Positions 16,690-25,606 of a DNA stretch of 64,000 nucleotides are shown piece by piece. The position numbers and the translations under genes are program-made. The notes beneath the pieces were generated by a model. It searched no databases and was not told the origin of the DNA. It was given only the letters and a program-made list of their open reading frames with translations. Each line of letters opens with the position of its first letter. The stretch's first letter is position 1. The DNA lies in assembly GCF_037076455.1 (NCBI RefSeq), contig NZ_AP028679.1:511501-575500 (forward strand), written 5' to 3'. Source of the DNA: Desulfoferula mesophila. GTDB lineage: Bacteria; Desulfobacterota; Desulfarculia; Desulfarculales; Desulfarculaceae.

Positions 16690-16859
16690 CATCCAGCCAC
16701 AGGGTCTGTTGTCTGTGTGCTGGACCTTTGGGCTGATGTCAATCGGATAGGTGGCGCGTGTAGGGGTGATGATGTATTAAGATGAGATGAGTGTGGTCAT
16801 CCCCCCGCTTTGGGACAATGGTCTTGGGTACTTAGAGACCATTAAAGGGAGGGTTGACC
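16690..16859 (+). ncRNA. Possible bridge-RNA region of the IS110-type element
   Basis: The 170-nt non-coding stretch directly before the transposase is where IS110-group elements encode their bridge RNA (known for IS621 and relatives). It holds an 8-bp hairpin, AATGGTCT (16817-16824) with AGACCATT (16836-16843), and the loop TGGGTACTTAG. I could not define target- and donor-binding loops by eye, nor the exact element end. Confidence 0.4.
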
Positions 16860-17894
16860 ATGATTTATGTTGGCATGGACATTCACAAGAAGACCACGAC
16901 TTTTTGCGCTTTGGATCAGGAGGGCAAAGTCATCCACCGGGGTACGGTTCCCAGCGGTGAAACTGGATGGCTTGATGCAATCCATCGTTGGCCCAAAGAC
17001 GAAATAGCGGTTGCTCTTGAAACTGGCTCCATGACCTGGTGGGTGGTGGATGTGTTGCGTGAGGCTGGAATTGAGCCCATCGTGGTCGACGCCCGTCAAT
17101 TCAAAATGATCGCCGACAGTAAGAAGAAGAGCGACCGCCACGATGCCCGGGCCCTTGCCGATGGGCTGCGAGGTGGCTTGGCTGAGCGAATCGCGGTCAA
17201 TGTGCCTAGAGAAAAAGCACGTCGGGCCCGCTCTTTGATGCAGACTCGGCAGCAAATTCTCAAGCAGCGCAATATGACGGTAAACGCAGTAAAGGCCATG
17301 CTGCGTTCGGTTGGGGTGGAGATGAAAAAGGCCCAATGGCCCAAGGATAGCCACTGGGAAAAAGTCCTTGATAATCCGGCGGTGCCCATTTGGATGAAGC
17401 CATTCCTGATCACCCAACGCAGCATCTGGGACCACTTGGAGCAGCAAAGGCAGGAGTTTGATGCCTTGGTCCATGAGGAGTTGAGCTGTTGGCCTGAGGC
17501 GCAACTGCTTCTGGAGATGCCCGGTTTCGGCCCCATCGTCACCCTGGGCATTCTCAGCGGCATAGATGACATAAAGCGTTTCAGGCGCTCAAATCAGCTG
17601 GCCAGTTATGCCGGTCTGATCCCCTCGTCCCGTGACAGCGGAGCGGTGCAACGCCGGGGAGGGATAACCCGCCAGGGACGAAGTCTGATGCGCTATTTCG
17701 CGGTGCAGGCCGCCTGGGCGGCCATGCGCAGTAAGAATCTCACGATCCCTTTGCGTAAATGGTCCCGCAGGCTGATTGTGAAGCGGGGAAAGAAGGTGGC
17801 TGCAGTTGCCTTGGCCAGAAGACTTCTAGTCCTGGCCCACAAGCTATTGACCACCGGAGAAGTTTATAACTCCAAATACCCAGTCGTGGCCTGA
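16860..17894 (+). CDS. IS110-family DEDD transposase
   Basis: The 344-residue recombinase has the N-terminal RuvC-like DEDD domain (Asp7 in GMDIHKK, Glu54 in ALETG, Asp92 and Asp95 in KSDRHDARALAD) and the C-terminal Transposase_20 domain (PGFGPIVTLGILSGIDDI, SYAGLIPSSRDSG). The gene looks complete. Start at 16860 (ATG), with GGGAGGG 7 nt upstream; a TTG at 16854 is too close to it. It inserts by a bridge-RNA-guided mechanism in characterised relatives. It sits head-to-head with the integrase gene inside the island. Confidence 0.93.
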   Translation: MIYVGMDIHKKTTTFCALDQEGKVIHRGTVPSGETGWLDAIHRWPKDEIAVALETGSMTWWVVDVLREAGIEPIVVDARQFKMIADSKKKSDRHDARALADGLRGGLAERIAVNVPREKARRARSLMQTRQQILKQRNMTVNAVKAMLRSVGVEMKKAQWPKDSHWEKVLDNPAVPIWMKPFLITQRSIWDHLEQQRQEFDALVHEELSCWPEAQLLLEMPGFGPIVTLGILSGIDDIKRFRRSNQLASYAGLIPSSRDSGAVQRRGGITRQGRSLMRYFAVQAAWAAMRSKNLTIPLRKWSRRLIVKRGKKVAAVALARRLLVLAHKLLTTGEVYNSKYPVVA

Positions 17895-18564
17895 GCAAAA
17901 AGGAGATTGTTGGCCTAAAAAAAGCGAACGCGCTATTCGAGGATTGGCGTCGAACCTGAAATACTTGCTTGTGGCCGGGACCACGTTGCTAAGATGAGGG
18001 GCGCCAATTCTCGATCCACATCCATGCGCCGGGTCTTAACTGAGCGCGAAGAGAAGCTTGAAAGCGCGATCGCCCTTAAACTGGCTTTGTCCGGAAAAAA
18101 GGAAAAGGCCTATTGATAAATTTTGCCCTTGACCAGAATGACCACACTCAGAGAAGCAACCTTTACTGTTCGAGACATGCCAATGGGCAAAGCTTATAAT
18201 TCCTATCTTAATACCTCACTGGCCATCCCACGCACCAGCCCATGCCCCATGGATATCTTCTTTGCCCTCCCTTGCTTTCCAGTTGCCGGATTGGCACTCA
18301 TATACCAACCAATGCCCCCGAGGCCAACGGAAACCAAGGAAAAAGCCGGAGACATATTCCCGTAATGGGGTCTCAGGGGGAGAATTGACACAGGCCACAG
18401 GCGATATGTTACCGGCGGAAACAATGGGGGCATGGTGGCATCCCCTAAGGTCAAGCGGTATGCCTTGCCTCCAGTCGCCTTGGGCATTGGCCTATCCGCC
18501 TGCCCCTTGACACCTAAGTCAATCTTGTGCGGCCAACGCCAGTCCAGCGCCCATTTTCCTTTCC
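17895..18564. other. Gene-poor remnant between transposase and resolvase
   Basis: No complete gene is supported in these 670 nt. A 40-codon open frame (17994-18116, Lys/Glu-rich end, tandem TGA-TAA stop) could be the tail of a lost gene. The stretch 18123-18365 is open on the plus strand, but its product has no recognisable domain and its composition is poor. The right end of the IS110-type element must lie near 17.9-18.0 kb. Confidence 0.4.
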
Positions 18565-19236
18565 TTAGCTCACCATCCTCATGATCTGGACCGGGTGGAA
18601 TAGCTTGCCGTTGCGGTTCAGGTGGCCCCTGGCCTTCAGTCGCTTGGCGATGGCCCGGTAGGTGAGCCCCTTGACCCTGAACTCATTCGCCATGGCCATC
18701 ACCCTTTGCTCCTGCTCCTGTGGCTCCAGGTGCACTCCATCCTCGGCCAACCTGAACCCATAGGGAACGTGGCCTACGCGTTCCCCCCTGGCCTGCTTGG
18801 CCTGCAGTGCCGCCTTGGTCCTGGCCCCGATCACCAGCCGCTCGTATTCGGCGAAGGCGTCCACGATCCGCCGCATTAGCACGTGGGTGGGGTCCTCGCC
18901 CTCGGTGCCCTCGCCGGCGGCCGACACCACCTTGGCCTTCTTGCGCTGGACCGCCGCCTCGATCATGGCGACCACGATGGGATCACGACCTAGCCGATCT
19001 CGCTTGGCCACCACCAACACGTCGCCCTGAGCCAACTGGCCTATGGCCTCCAACAGGGCAGGGCGCTTGTCCAAGCCTGAGGCGCCGCTGACCACATCCT
19101 GGCCGACGTCGGCCACCTCCCAGCCGTTTGCCTCACAGAACCTGTCAATGGCCGCCTGCTGAGCCTCAAGGCCCAGGCCGCTCTGCCCCTGCTCCTCGGT
19201 GCTCACCCTAAGATACCCGATAGCCTTTCCAAACAT
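18565..19236 (-). CDS. Serine recombinase (resolvase/invertase type)
   Basis: The 223-residue protein has a full resolvase catalytic domain: nucleophile Ser12 in YLRVSTEEQ, AKRDRLGRD with the catalytic arginines near residue 80, and an E-helix region around FAEYERLVIGARTKAAL. A short recombinase-type DNA-binding segment with a predicted helix-turn-helix (LTYRAIAKRLKARGH) follows. It is a stand-alone DNA-invertase-like recombinase, not a large serine integrase. It lies between the IS110 remnant and the P-type ATPase gene and is probably part of the island's mobile history. Confidence 0.9.
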   Translation of the reverse strand: MFGKAIGYLRVSTEEQGQSGLGLEAQQAAIDRFCEANGWEVADVGQDVVSGASGLDKRPALLEAIGQLAQGDVLVVAKRDRLGRDPIVVAMIEAAVQRKKAKVVSAAGEGTEGEDPTHVLMRRIVDAFAEYERLVIGARTKAALQAKQARGERVGHVPYGFRLAEDGVHLEPQEQEQRVMAMANEFRVKGLTYRAIAKRLKARGHLNRNGKLFHPVQIMRMVS

Positions 19237-19451
19237 TTGATATTACTCCAGGTTTCACAATGGTCCCTGTGTAACACCAAAAAAGCATGGAAAAGGCCAT
19301 TAAAACAATTTCTTGAGACAGGTAGGATATTTGGAAGTCCATATCCATAAATGGTACCTTGATAAGGGCCAGTTCACCTGACGCCCGGAGTTAACTCGCT
19401 CTACCCCCTGGAGCCTTCGCTGATACATTCAATCCACCGAGGAAACCAGTC

Positions 19452-22214
19452 GTGCCCAGCGTGAAGCCTTTTCAAATGGATGTGGAACAGGCCCTGCAAT
19501 CCCTGGATAGCATCGTCAAGGGGCTCTCCCAGAGCGAGGCGGACAAGCGCCTGAAGCATTATGGTAAAAACGAACTTCAGACCAAGGTCCGCTTGCCGGT
19601 GTGGCTGGTGTTCCTGTCGCAGTTCAAGGAACTGCTCATCTTCATCTTGATCCTGGGCGGCCTCATTTCCTTTTTCATCGGCAATTTCCGCGACGGATCC
19701 ATCATTTTCATCATCGTCCTGGTAAACGCCATCATCGGCTTTTTGCATGAACGCAAGGCCGGCAAGATCATAGACAAGCTCAAGACCCTGATAAAGTCGC
19801 CCGCCAAGGTGGTTCGGGACGGCAAGCTGATGGAGATATCCCAAGAAAACCTCGTGCCCGGCGACATCGTGCAGATCGAAGCCGGGGACAAGTTGCCCGC
19901 CGACTTGCGCCTCATCACGGTCAACGGCCTCAAAACCAATGACTTCGCCTTGACCGGGGAGTCCGTGCCCCAGGAAAAGACCCTGGAGGCTATTGCCGGC
20001 GACCCACCGCTGGGAGACCGCACCAATATGGCCTATACGGGCACCACCGTGGCCTCGGGCAGCGCCACGGGGGTGGTCGTCTCCACGGGAATGAAGACCG
20101 AAACCGGCCGTATCGCGGAACTGACCGATGAGGCCGGCGAAACCCAGACCCCATTGCAAAAGGAGTTGGGGCGCCTGGCCAACCAACTGACCATCGCCGT
20201 GGCCATCATCAGCGTGGGGCTTTTCGTCCTGGGCATCATGCAGGAGTTTTCCTTGTACATGAGCCTGGTCTACGCCCTGGGCGTGGCCATGGCCATGGTG
20301 CCCCAGGCCCTTCCCGCCCAAGTTACGGTGGCCCTGACCACGGGCAGCAACCTGCTGGCCGACCACCAGGCGGTGGTCAAGGACTTGCCCTCGGTGGAGA
20401 CCCTGGGCTCCACCACGGTGATCTGCACGGACAAGACCGGCACGCTGACCAAGAACGAGATGACCGTGCAGTCGGTGTGGTTCAACGGCAGGAAATACCA
20501 GGTCACCGGCATAGGCTACGAGCCCAAGGGCGAGGTGCTCGATGACCAGGGCAACAAACTCACCGATCAGCACATTGACCAGGTCGAAGTGATCATGGAT
20601 GCGGCCACCATGGCTTCCAACGCGGAAATACACGAGCCTGACGACGAGCATGATTTCTGGTATTCGGTGGGAGACCCCACCGAGGCCGCCCTTGTCGCCC
20701 TGTCCACCAAGCTGGGCACCCGCTCGCCCCAAGAGGACCAGGAGAACCCGGAGCTTCAGGAATTCTCTTTCAACTCCGAGCTAATGAGGATGAGTTCGGT
20801 AAGGCGATTCGGCGAGGAGTTGAGGCTGGCGGTCAAGGGCTCGACCGCCAGTATTCTGGCCATCAGCAACCGTATTTACCGGGACGGTGAGCAGGCGCCG
20901 CTCACGCAGGCGGACAAGGAACACATCACCGCCTTGAACAAGGAATACTCCCAAAACGGCATGCGGGTGTTGGCCATCGGCTACCGGGAGTTGGGCAACG
21001 GAGATAAGGAATTCACCAGGGAAGAAGTTGAAAAGGAAATAGTATTCCTGGGCCTGATGGCCATGATCGATCCGCCCAAGGAGGGGGTCGGGGAGGCCAT
21101 CGCCGACGCCCAAAACGCACATATAAGGGTGTTCATCCTCACCGGCGACCATCCGGACACGGCCTTGGCCGTGGGACGGGAAGTGGGGCTGCACGACCCC
21201 AGCCAGGATGCCTCCGTGGTCATCGGCACCGAGCTGAAGCAGATGGACGACGATGCTCTTAAGAGGCTGCTGACCGAGAAGCATTCGGCCATCTTTGCCC
21301 GGGTGGATCCGGAGGACAAGCTGCGCATTGTGGAGTTATTAGAGCAGCAGGGCGAGATTGTAGCCGTTACCGGCGACGGGGTGAACGACGCGCCCGCCCT
21401 CAAACGGGCTCACATCGGGGTGGCCATGGGCCAGAGAGGCAATGACGTGGCCAAGGAAGCCGCCCGGCTGGTGTTGCTGGACGACAATTTCTCCACCCTG
21501 TTTCACGCGGTGGAGGAGGGAAGGACTATTTACAGCAACCTCAAGAAGACCATCTTCGCATCTCTGACCACCAACATTGGCGAGCTGATCCTGGTGCTTT
21601 TGGGCCTGTTGGCGGCTGCGGTGTGGGGCTACCCCATACCCATTCTGGCTGGCCAAATCCTGGCCGTGGACCTCTTGGCGGAGATCGCGCCGCTGACGTT
21701 TCTTACCTTCGATCCGCCGGACAAGGACGTGATGACCATGCGGCCCAGGAGGCCGGGGGAGTACATGCTAAATCTCCGGGGCGGGTTGGAAATCACCCTG
21801 CTAGGCTCACTAATCGGCTGTTTGGCGTTTTTCAATTTCGTCTATTACATGCAGCGGAAGGGCATCTCACTGGACATGGGCAGCGTAGATAGCATGGACT
21901 ATTTCATGGCTACTACCTTGAGCTACGCCACCATCGTGTATTGCCAGTTCCTAAATATCCTGCAGAGAAGATCAGAGCGCAGTTCTTTGTTTAACCGCAA
22001 CTTCTTCAGCAACAAGATACTACTTAACTCGATTCTGGTGTCCATCGTCTTGGTGTCCTTGGCCATTTATGGTCCTTATATCAGTCAGTTTTTAAGTTTT
22101 GGTCCCATTGGCGTGCAGGACTGGGCCTGCATCTTGGGAGCAACGGGAATTTATTTGTTGACCTTCGAAGCGATTAAATTTTTCAAGCGCCACAAGCACG
22201 CTACTCAAGGTTGA
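19452..22214 (+). CDS. P-type cation-transporting ATPase (Ca2+/Na+ ATPase-like)
   Basis: The 920-residue P2-type ATPase has an N-terminal cation-ATPase domain (LSQSEADKRLKHYGKNEL), the actuator motif TGES, the phosphorylation site D327KTGT, KGS in the nucleotide domain, TGD, and the hinge TGDGVNDAPAL, followed by the six-helix C-terminal domain. In the ion-binding helix M4 the usual PEGLP of Ca2+ pumps reads P284-Q-A-L-P, so the ligand glutamate is a glutamine and the ion is uncertain. The GTG start at 19452 has GAGGA 8 nt upstream. It is a single gene with no regulator beside it, located in the island. Confidence 0.92.
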   Translation: MPSVKPFQMDVEQALQSLDSIVKGLSQSEADKRLKHYGKNELQTKVRLPVWLVFLSQFKELLIFILILGGLISFFIGNFRDGSIIFIIVLVNAIIGFLHERKAGKIIDKLKTLIKSPAKVVRDGKLMEISQENLVPGDIVQIEAGDKLPADLRLITVNGLKTNDFALTGESVPQEKTLEAIAGDPPLGDRTNMAYTGTTVASGSATGVVVSTGMKTETGRIAELTDEAGETQTPLQKELGRLANQLTIAVAIISVGLFVLGIMQEFSLYMSLVYALGVAMAMVPQALPAQVTVALTTGSNLLADHQAVVKDLPSVETLGSTTVICTDKTGTLTKNEMTVQSVWFNGRKYQVTGIGYEPKGEVLDDQGNKLTDQHIDQVEVIMDAATMASNAEIHEPDDEHDFWYSVGDPTEAALVALSTKLGTRSPQEDQENPELQEFSFNSELMRMSSVRRFGEELRLAVKGSTASILAISNRIYRDGEQAPLTQADKEHITALNKEYSQNGMRVLAIGYRELGNGDKEFTREEVEKEIVFLGLMAMIDPPKEGVGEAIADAQNAHIRVFILTGDHPDTALAVGREVGLHDPSQDASVVIGTELKQMDDDALKRLLTEKHSAIFARVDPEDKLRIVELLEQQGEIVAVTGDGVNDAPALKRAHIGVAMGQRGNDVAKEAARLVLLDDNFSTLFHAVEEGRTIYSNLKKTIFASLTTNIGELILVLLGLLAAAVWGYPIPILAGQILAVDLLAEIAPLTFLTFDPPDKDVMTMRPRRPGEYMLNLRGGLEITLLGSLIGCLAFFNFVYYMQRKGISLDMGSVDSMDYFMATTLSYATIVYCQFLNILQRRSERSSLFNRNFFSNKILLNSILVSIVLVSLAIYGPYISQFLSFGPIGVQDWACILGATGIYLLTFEAIKFFKRHKHATQG

Positions 22215-22244
22215 TATCCACAATCTTCCACAATGGGGCGTTAC

Positions 22245-22311
22245 TGGGTGACCTTACGAATGTGAAAGTTCAATCTTTGAAGTGACGCACCGATCTGAGG
22301 CGGGTCACCCA
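22245..22311. repeat. Inverted repeat after the ATPase gene
   Basis: A perfect 9-bp pair, TGGGTGACC (22245-22253) and GGTCACCCA (22303-22311), encloses 49 nt. It lacks a T-run, so a simple terminator is unlikely; a remnant element end is possible. Confidence 0.5.
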
Positions 22312-22479
22312 CGGCGAAAGATTCAGGCTTCCACCTGCACGAAATACTTTCACAGATAACTAATCAATCCCTTTCGAAGCTTGCCTATGTTCTGCTAGGC
22401 TGACCAGTGCTTCCTGGCCACGGTAGGCATTCCTTTCTAAGCCCAAAATGTTAACTTGAAATTTGGACCGCTTTTAGGT

Positions 22480-22524
22480 AGGCAGGTCATGCGGCCAAGC
22501 TCTTATGGCCAAGTTGACCTGCCT
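22480..22524. repeat. 45-nt two-step palindrome
   Basis: The outer arms AGGCAGGTCA and TGACCTGCCT are perfect 10-mers, the inner arms GGCCA and TGGCC pair too, and the tip is AGCTCTTA. It sits about 50 nt upstream of the GntR gene promoter. It could be a structured RNA, a regulator site or a small mobile repeat. The rest of 22215-22571 shows nothing else. Confidence 0.6.
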
Positions 22525-22571
22525 GAATTGTTGCCGAATGGTTTCGTTCGATTTTATATAGGAAATCTCAA

Positions 22572-22600
22572 TTGACATCTTTTTACACCAGGTGTTAATA
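22572..22600 (+). promoter_or_regulatory. Promoter of the GntR-led catabolic cluster
   Basis: Consensus TTGACA (22572-22577), a 17-nt spacer, then TTAATA (22595-22600). The spacer holds the perfect palindrome ACACCAGGTGT (22585-22595), a possible operator. Confidence 0.6.
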
Positions 22601-22611
22601 GTGAGACGTAA

Positions 22612-22629
22612 CATCTAATATCTTAGATG
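22612..22629. promoter_or_regulatory. Candidate GntR operator
   Basis: A perfect inverted repeat, CATCTAA-TATC-TTAGATG, lies between the promoter and the regulator's start codon, 7 nt before the ATG. Position and dyad symmetry fit an autoregulatory site of the dimeric repressor encoded next to it. Confidence 0.6.
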
Positions 22630-22636
22630 GCACATT

Positions 22637-23317
22637 ATGCAACACATGGAAGATGAAATCCTCGCTGCCGTGAAGACCCCACCGTCCCTGAGGGAGATGG
22701 CCTTTGAGGCCATCAAGGAAGGGATCATGGGTAACACCCTCAAGTCGGGGCATACCTACAGCGAACACTCTTTGGCCAAGCAACTGGGTATGTCCAAAAC
22801 CCCGGTCCACGAGGCGCTGTTAGATCTGGCCCTGCGAGGCTTCGTTACCCTGTTGCCGCGCAAGGGAGTGGTCATCAAAACACTAACTATTGACGAGATC
22901 AAAGACCTCTACGATTTCCGCCTAGTGTTGGAAGTGGCTGTGATGCGCAAAGTGGCCGGGCATATCTCTCCCCCACAAATAGAGCGGCTGTGGGCTATAC
23001 ACAACGCCTGCGTGGCGGCCACCGAGATAGACGATCACGTCGGCTACATCAAAAACGACCGCATATACCACTCCTATATGGCCTCACTGGCGGGCAACAG
23101 CTACTTGGTCGAAGCCTTGGAGAACGTACGCGACCTAATCGACTGGATGGGGGTTCGCGCCATGGTCCGTCCCGGCCGGCTGCCGGAGGTAGACATTGAG
23201 CACGCGCTGGTAATCGAAAAACTTGCTGGAAACAACGCTGAGGAGGCAGCCAAGGCCATGGAGGCCCATGTAAGAGCAACCGAACATAACTCGCTTTCTT
23301 GGTGTGACCGTCCTTAA
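22637..23317 (+). CDS. GntR-family regulator, FadR/FCD type
   Basis: The 226-residue regulator has an N-terminal winged helix-turn-helix (about 20-85, with YSEHSLAKQLGMSKTPVHEAL) and an all-helical FCD effector domain (about 90-215, DFRLVLEVAV, DRIYHSYMASLAGN, EHALVIEKLAGNNAEEAAKAMEAH). The His and Asp residues of the FCD metal site are recognisable (NDRIYH, EHALV, EAHV). Such regulators sense organic acids and usually repress the neighbouring catabolic genes. It is the first gene of the cluster that runs to about 34.1 kb. No strong ribosome site precedes the ATG, and the start is the most upstream sensible one. Confidence 0.9.
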   Translation: MQHMEDEILAAVKTPPSLREMAFEAIKEGIMGNTLKSGHTYSEHSLAKQLGMSKTPVHEALLDLALRGFVTLLPRKGVVIKTLTIDEIKDLYDFRLVLEVAVMRKVAGHISPPQIERLWAIHNACVAATEIDDHVGYIKNDRIYHSYMASLAGNSYLVEALENVRDLIDWMGVRAMVRPGRLPEVDIEHALVIEKLAGNNAEEAAKAMEAHVRATEHNSLSWCDRP

Positions 23318-23331
23318 GAGGGGAATGAGGC

Positions 23332-24129
23332 TTGAATCCAAAGGAAATAGCCGCCTTGGCCCAAAAAGCCAAAGTTTACGACCTGGGCATGGATTATTTC
23401 GTGGGTATGCCCCATTTCCCCACTCATCCACCCTTCACTTTTTCCCTGGGGCGCATCCACGGTGACCTACCCTATGCGGACGGTTTGACCTCTGCCAATT
23501 GCGTCTTCTCCACTGGCGGCCACACCGGTACCCACATTGACGCGCTTGGTCATATAAGCGTCAACCGCCAAGTTCACAAAGTCGGGGACATCACCCCTTA
23601 CCAGAGCTATTCGGGGCTGCAAAAGGGCGGCATCGAGGAAGTGGAGCCCATTTTCTGCCGAGGGCACCTGTTGGATTTAGCCGGCTACGCGGGAGTTGAA
23701 TGCCTGGATAGCGGCTACCGCATAGACGCCCCAGCTCTTGAGGGCGCGGCGCAGGCATGCGGCGCCGAGCTGGGGCAAGGCGATGTCGTGCTCATCCGCA
23801 CCGGATGGATTCAACACTTTTCCGATCCTCTCAAATACATCGCCCATGAGCACGGTGCACCGGGCCTTGTGGAAGACGGGGCCCGCTGGCTCGCCGGGAA
23901 AGGCGTCAAATTCGTGGGCAGTGACACCGTGGCGCTTGAAAAGACACCTTCACCAGGGTTGCCGGTTCACGGCATCCTGCTGGTGGAAAACGGCATACAC
24001 ATCATGGAAGTGCTTAACTTGGAGAAACTTGCTGCCGACAGGGTCACCGGTTTCTTGTTTATCGCTCTACCTCTGAAAATAAAGGGCGGCACGGGATCGC
24101 CCATCCGCCCCATCGCAGTTGTCCTGTAG
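23332..24129 (+). CDS. Cyclase-family metal-dependent hydrolase (KynB-like)
   Basis: The 265-residue protein has the cyclase-family metal motif H64-T-G-T-H68-I-D70-A-L-G-H74 and later the typical GSDTVALEKTPSPGLPVHG. Known members open amide or lactam bonds (kynurenine formamidase, isatin hydrolase) or act on cyclic substrates in the cytoplasm. It starts with TTG at 23332, close behind a GAGG site and 14 nt after the GntR gene, so they are cotranscribed. In this setting it most likely hydrolyses the compound taken up by the adjoining ABC transporter, or an intermediate of it. Confidence 0.85.
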   Translation: MNPKEIAALAQKAKVYDLGMDYFVGMPHFPTHPPFTFSLGRIHGDLPYADGLTSANCVFSTGGHTGTHIDALGHISVNRQVHKVGDITPYQSYSGLQKGGIEEVEPIFCRGHLLDLAGYAGVECLDSGYRIDAPALEGAAQACGAELGQGDVVLIRTGWIQHFSDPLKYIAHEHGAPGLVEDGARWLAGKGVKFVGSDTVALEKTPSPGLPVHGILLVENGIHIMEVLNLEKLAADRVTGFLFIALPLKIKGGTGSPIRPIAVVL

Positions 24130-24287
24130 GTGAATTTGTGCCTGCCCAATAGACGAGGCCGGGGATATTCATTGCTTGCGGCCCCCGTGGGAGTCGTCAC
24201 CAAGCGTCTGCCGGCGCTCATAGGGTCTTTTGCCAAATATTGGCGGCACAGATTTAGAGGATAAAAGCAGAATAAGGAGGCATTGCA

Positions 24288-25499
24288 ATGTGCGTATCTA
24301 CCAAAACCTTGAGTAGGGCCCTCAGGCTGCTGGGCCTCATGGCCATGGCTGGTTTGCTGCTGGTCTCCCCGGCCTTGACAGGGACCGGGACGGCCGAAAC
24401 CAAAACCATCAAAATTCTCTCCAACAACCCCTTCTCGGGCAAGGCTGCCTCCTGGGGATTCTCACAGGACCGCGGTGTCGGCTTGGCAGTGGAACAGGTC
24501 AACAAGGCCGGTGGGATCAAGATCGGCGGCGAGACCTACATGTGGGAAAAAATTCAGTGCGACAACCGCTACATCCCGGCGGATGCGGTCTCTTGTCTTA
24601 AACGCGGCGTGGCTCAAGGGATCAAGTTCATGTGCACCCTCGGCGGTGCGGTAACCAAGCCGCAGATCCCACTGATCAACAAGGACAAGATCGTAACCCT
24701 CGCCGCCATCGCCGGCGGGGCCGACTTCACCAATGCTAACAACAAGTATCTGTTCCGCACCATGCCTTCGGCCGACCTGACCATGGCCATTGAGGGCATT
24801 AAAATCTACAAGAAGCTCGGCGTCAAAAGGCTGGTGCTGCTCACCGCCGACAATGTCCTGGGGCACAGCGATGCCAAGACCTTGGAGAACGCCCTCAAGG
24901 TCAACAACATGAGCAACATCCTGGTGGCCGAGGAGTTCGTGCCCATTGACACCGGCGACTTCACCCCGGCTCTTACCCGGGTTCTGGCCAAGAACCCGGA
25001 CCACATCGAGGGCGGCGCTTGGCCCGCGGCGGGCCTGGCCCTTTTGATCAAGCAGGCGCGCGAATTGGGTTACAAGGGGACCATCACCAACCTCACCGGG
25101 GCCCCCAAGGTGGACCCGTTGGTCAAGATCGGCGGCAAGAAGAACGTAGAAGGCGTGATCATGCTGCGCCTGTGGCCGCCGGACCAGCTTCCCACCCAGG
25201 CCTTCAAGGATTACTGGGCGGAGTACCGCAAGCGCTACAACCAGGATCCCGGAGCCAACAGTTGGGAAGGCTACATGGCTTTCATGCACCTGTCGGCCGC
25301 GGTTGCAAAGGCCCAGAGCCTGGACCCGGACAAGATCGTTGCCACCATGCGCGACCTAAAGATCGAGTCCCTGCTAGGCGAGCTAAAGCTCATCGGCAAA
25401 GACAACCCCCTGCTGCCCGGCTACGGCATAAACAACCAGTACACCTCGCCCCTGCCGGTCACCGTGCTCAAGGATGGCAAGCCGGCTATCTACAAGTAG
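24288..25499 (+). CDS. ABC transporter substrate-binding protein, branched-chain amino-acid type
   Basis: The 403-residue periplasmic protein has a signal peptide (hydrophobic about 12-30, cleavage expected near ALTGTGTAET) and a Peripla_BP_6 (LivK-like) fold: ILSNNPFSGKAASWGFSQ, CDNRYIPADAV, GGAVTKPQIP, NWEGY-type C-terminal segment (NSWEGYMAF). LivK-like proteins bind amino acids, amides, aromatics or urea, so the ligand cannot be named. AAGGAGG precedes the ATG. It is separated from the permease gene by a strong hairpin, as is common where the binding protein is made in excess. Confidence 0.9.
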   Translation: MCVSTKTLSRALRLLGLMAMAGLLLVSPALTGTGTAETKTIKILSNNPFSGKAASWGFSQDRGVGLAVEQVNKAGGIKIGGETYMWEKIQCDNRYIPADAVSCLKRGVAQGIKFMCTLGGAVTKPQIPLINKDKIVTLAAIAGGADFTNANNKYLFRTMPSADLTMAIEGIKIYKKLGVKRLVLLTADNVLGHSDAKTLENALKVNNMSNILVAEEFVPIDTGDFTPALTRVLAKNPDHIEGGAWPAAGLALLIKQARELGYKGTITNLTGAPKVDPLVKIGGKKNVEGVIMLRLWPPDQLPTQAFKDYWAEYRKRYNQDPGANSWEGYMAFMHLSAAVAKAQSLDPDKIVATMRDLKIESLLGELKLIGKDNPLLPGYGINNQYTSPLPVTVLKDGKPAIYK

Positions 25500-25535
25500 T
25501 TGCCTGAGGGCTATCTACGCTGCTTCAGCGTGTTG

Positions 25536-25569
25536 TCGGCCGGCGCCCCTTCGCCGGGGCGCCGGCCGA
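25536..25569 (+). terminator. Hairpin after the binding-protein gene
   Basis: A perfect 14-bp stem, TCGGCCGGCGCCCC with GGGGCGCCGGCCGA, loop TTCGCC and no T-run. It probably acts as a partial terminator or mRNA stabiliser that lowers expression of the downstream transporter genes relative to the binding protein. Confidence 0.7.
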
Positions 25570-25606
25570 TTCGAATCCCTGACCTCAAGGGTAAGCGGTT
25601 GACAAC

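Noticed and set aside
18123-18365. 80-codon open frame after the IS110-type transposase
   Set aside because: No ribosome site, odd composition and no domain; likely part of a degraded stretch.
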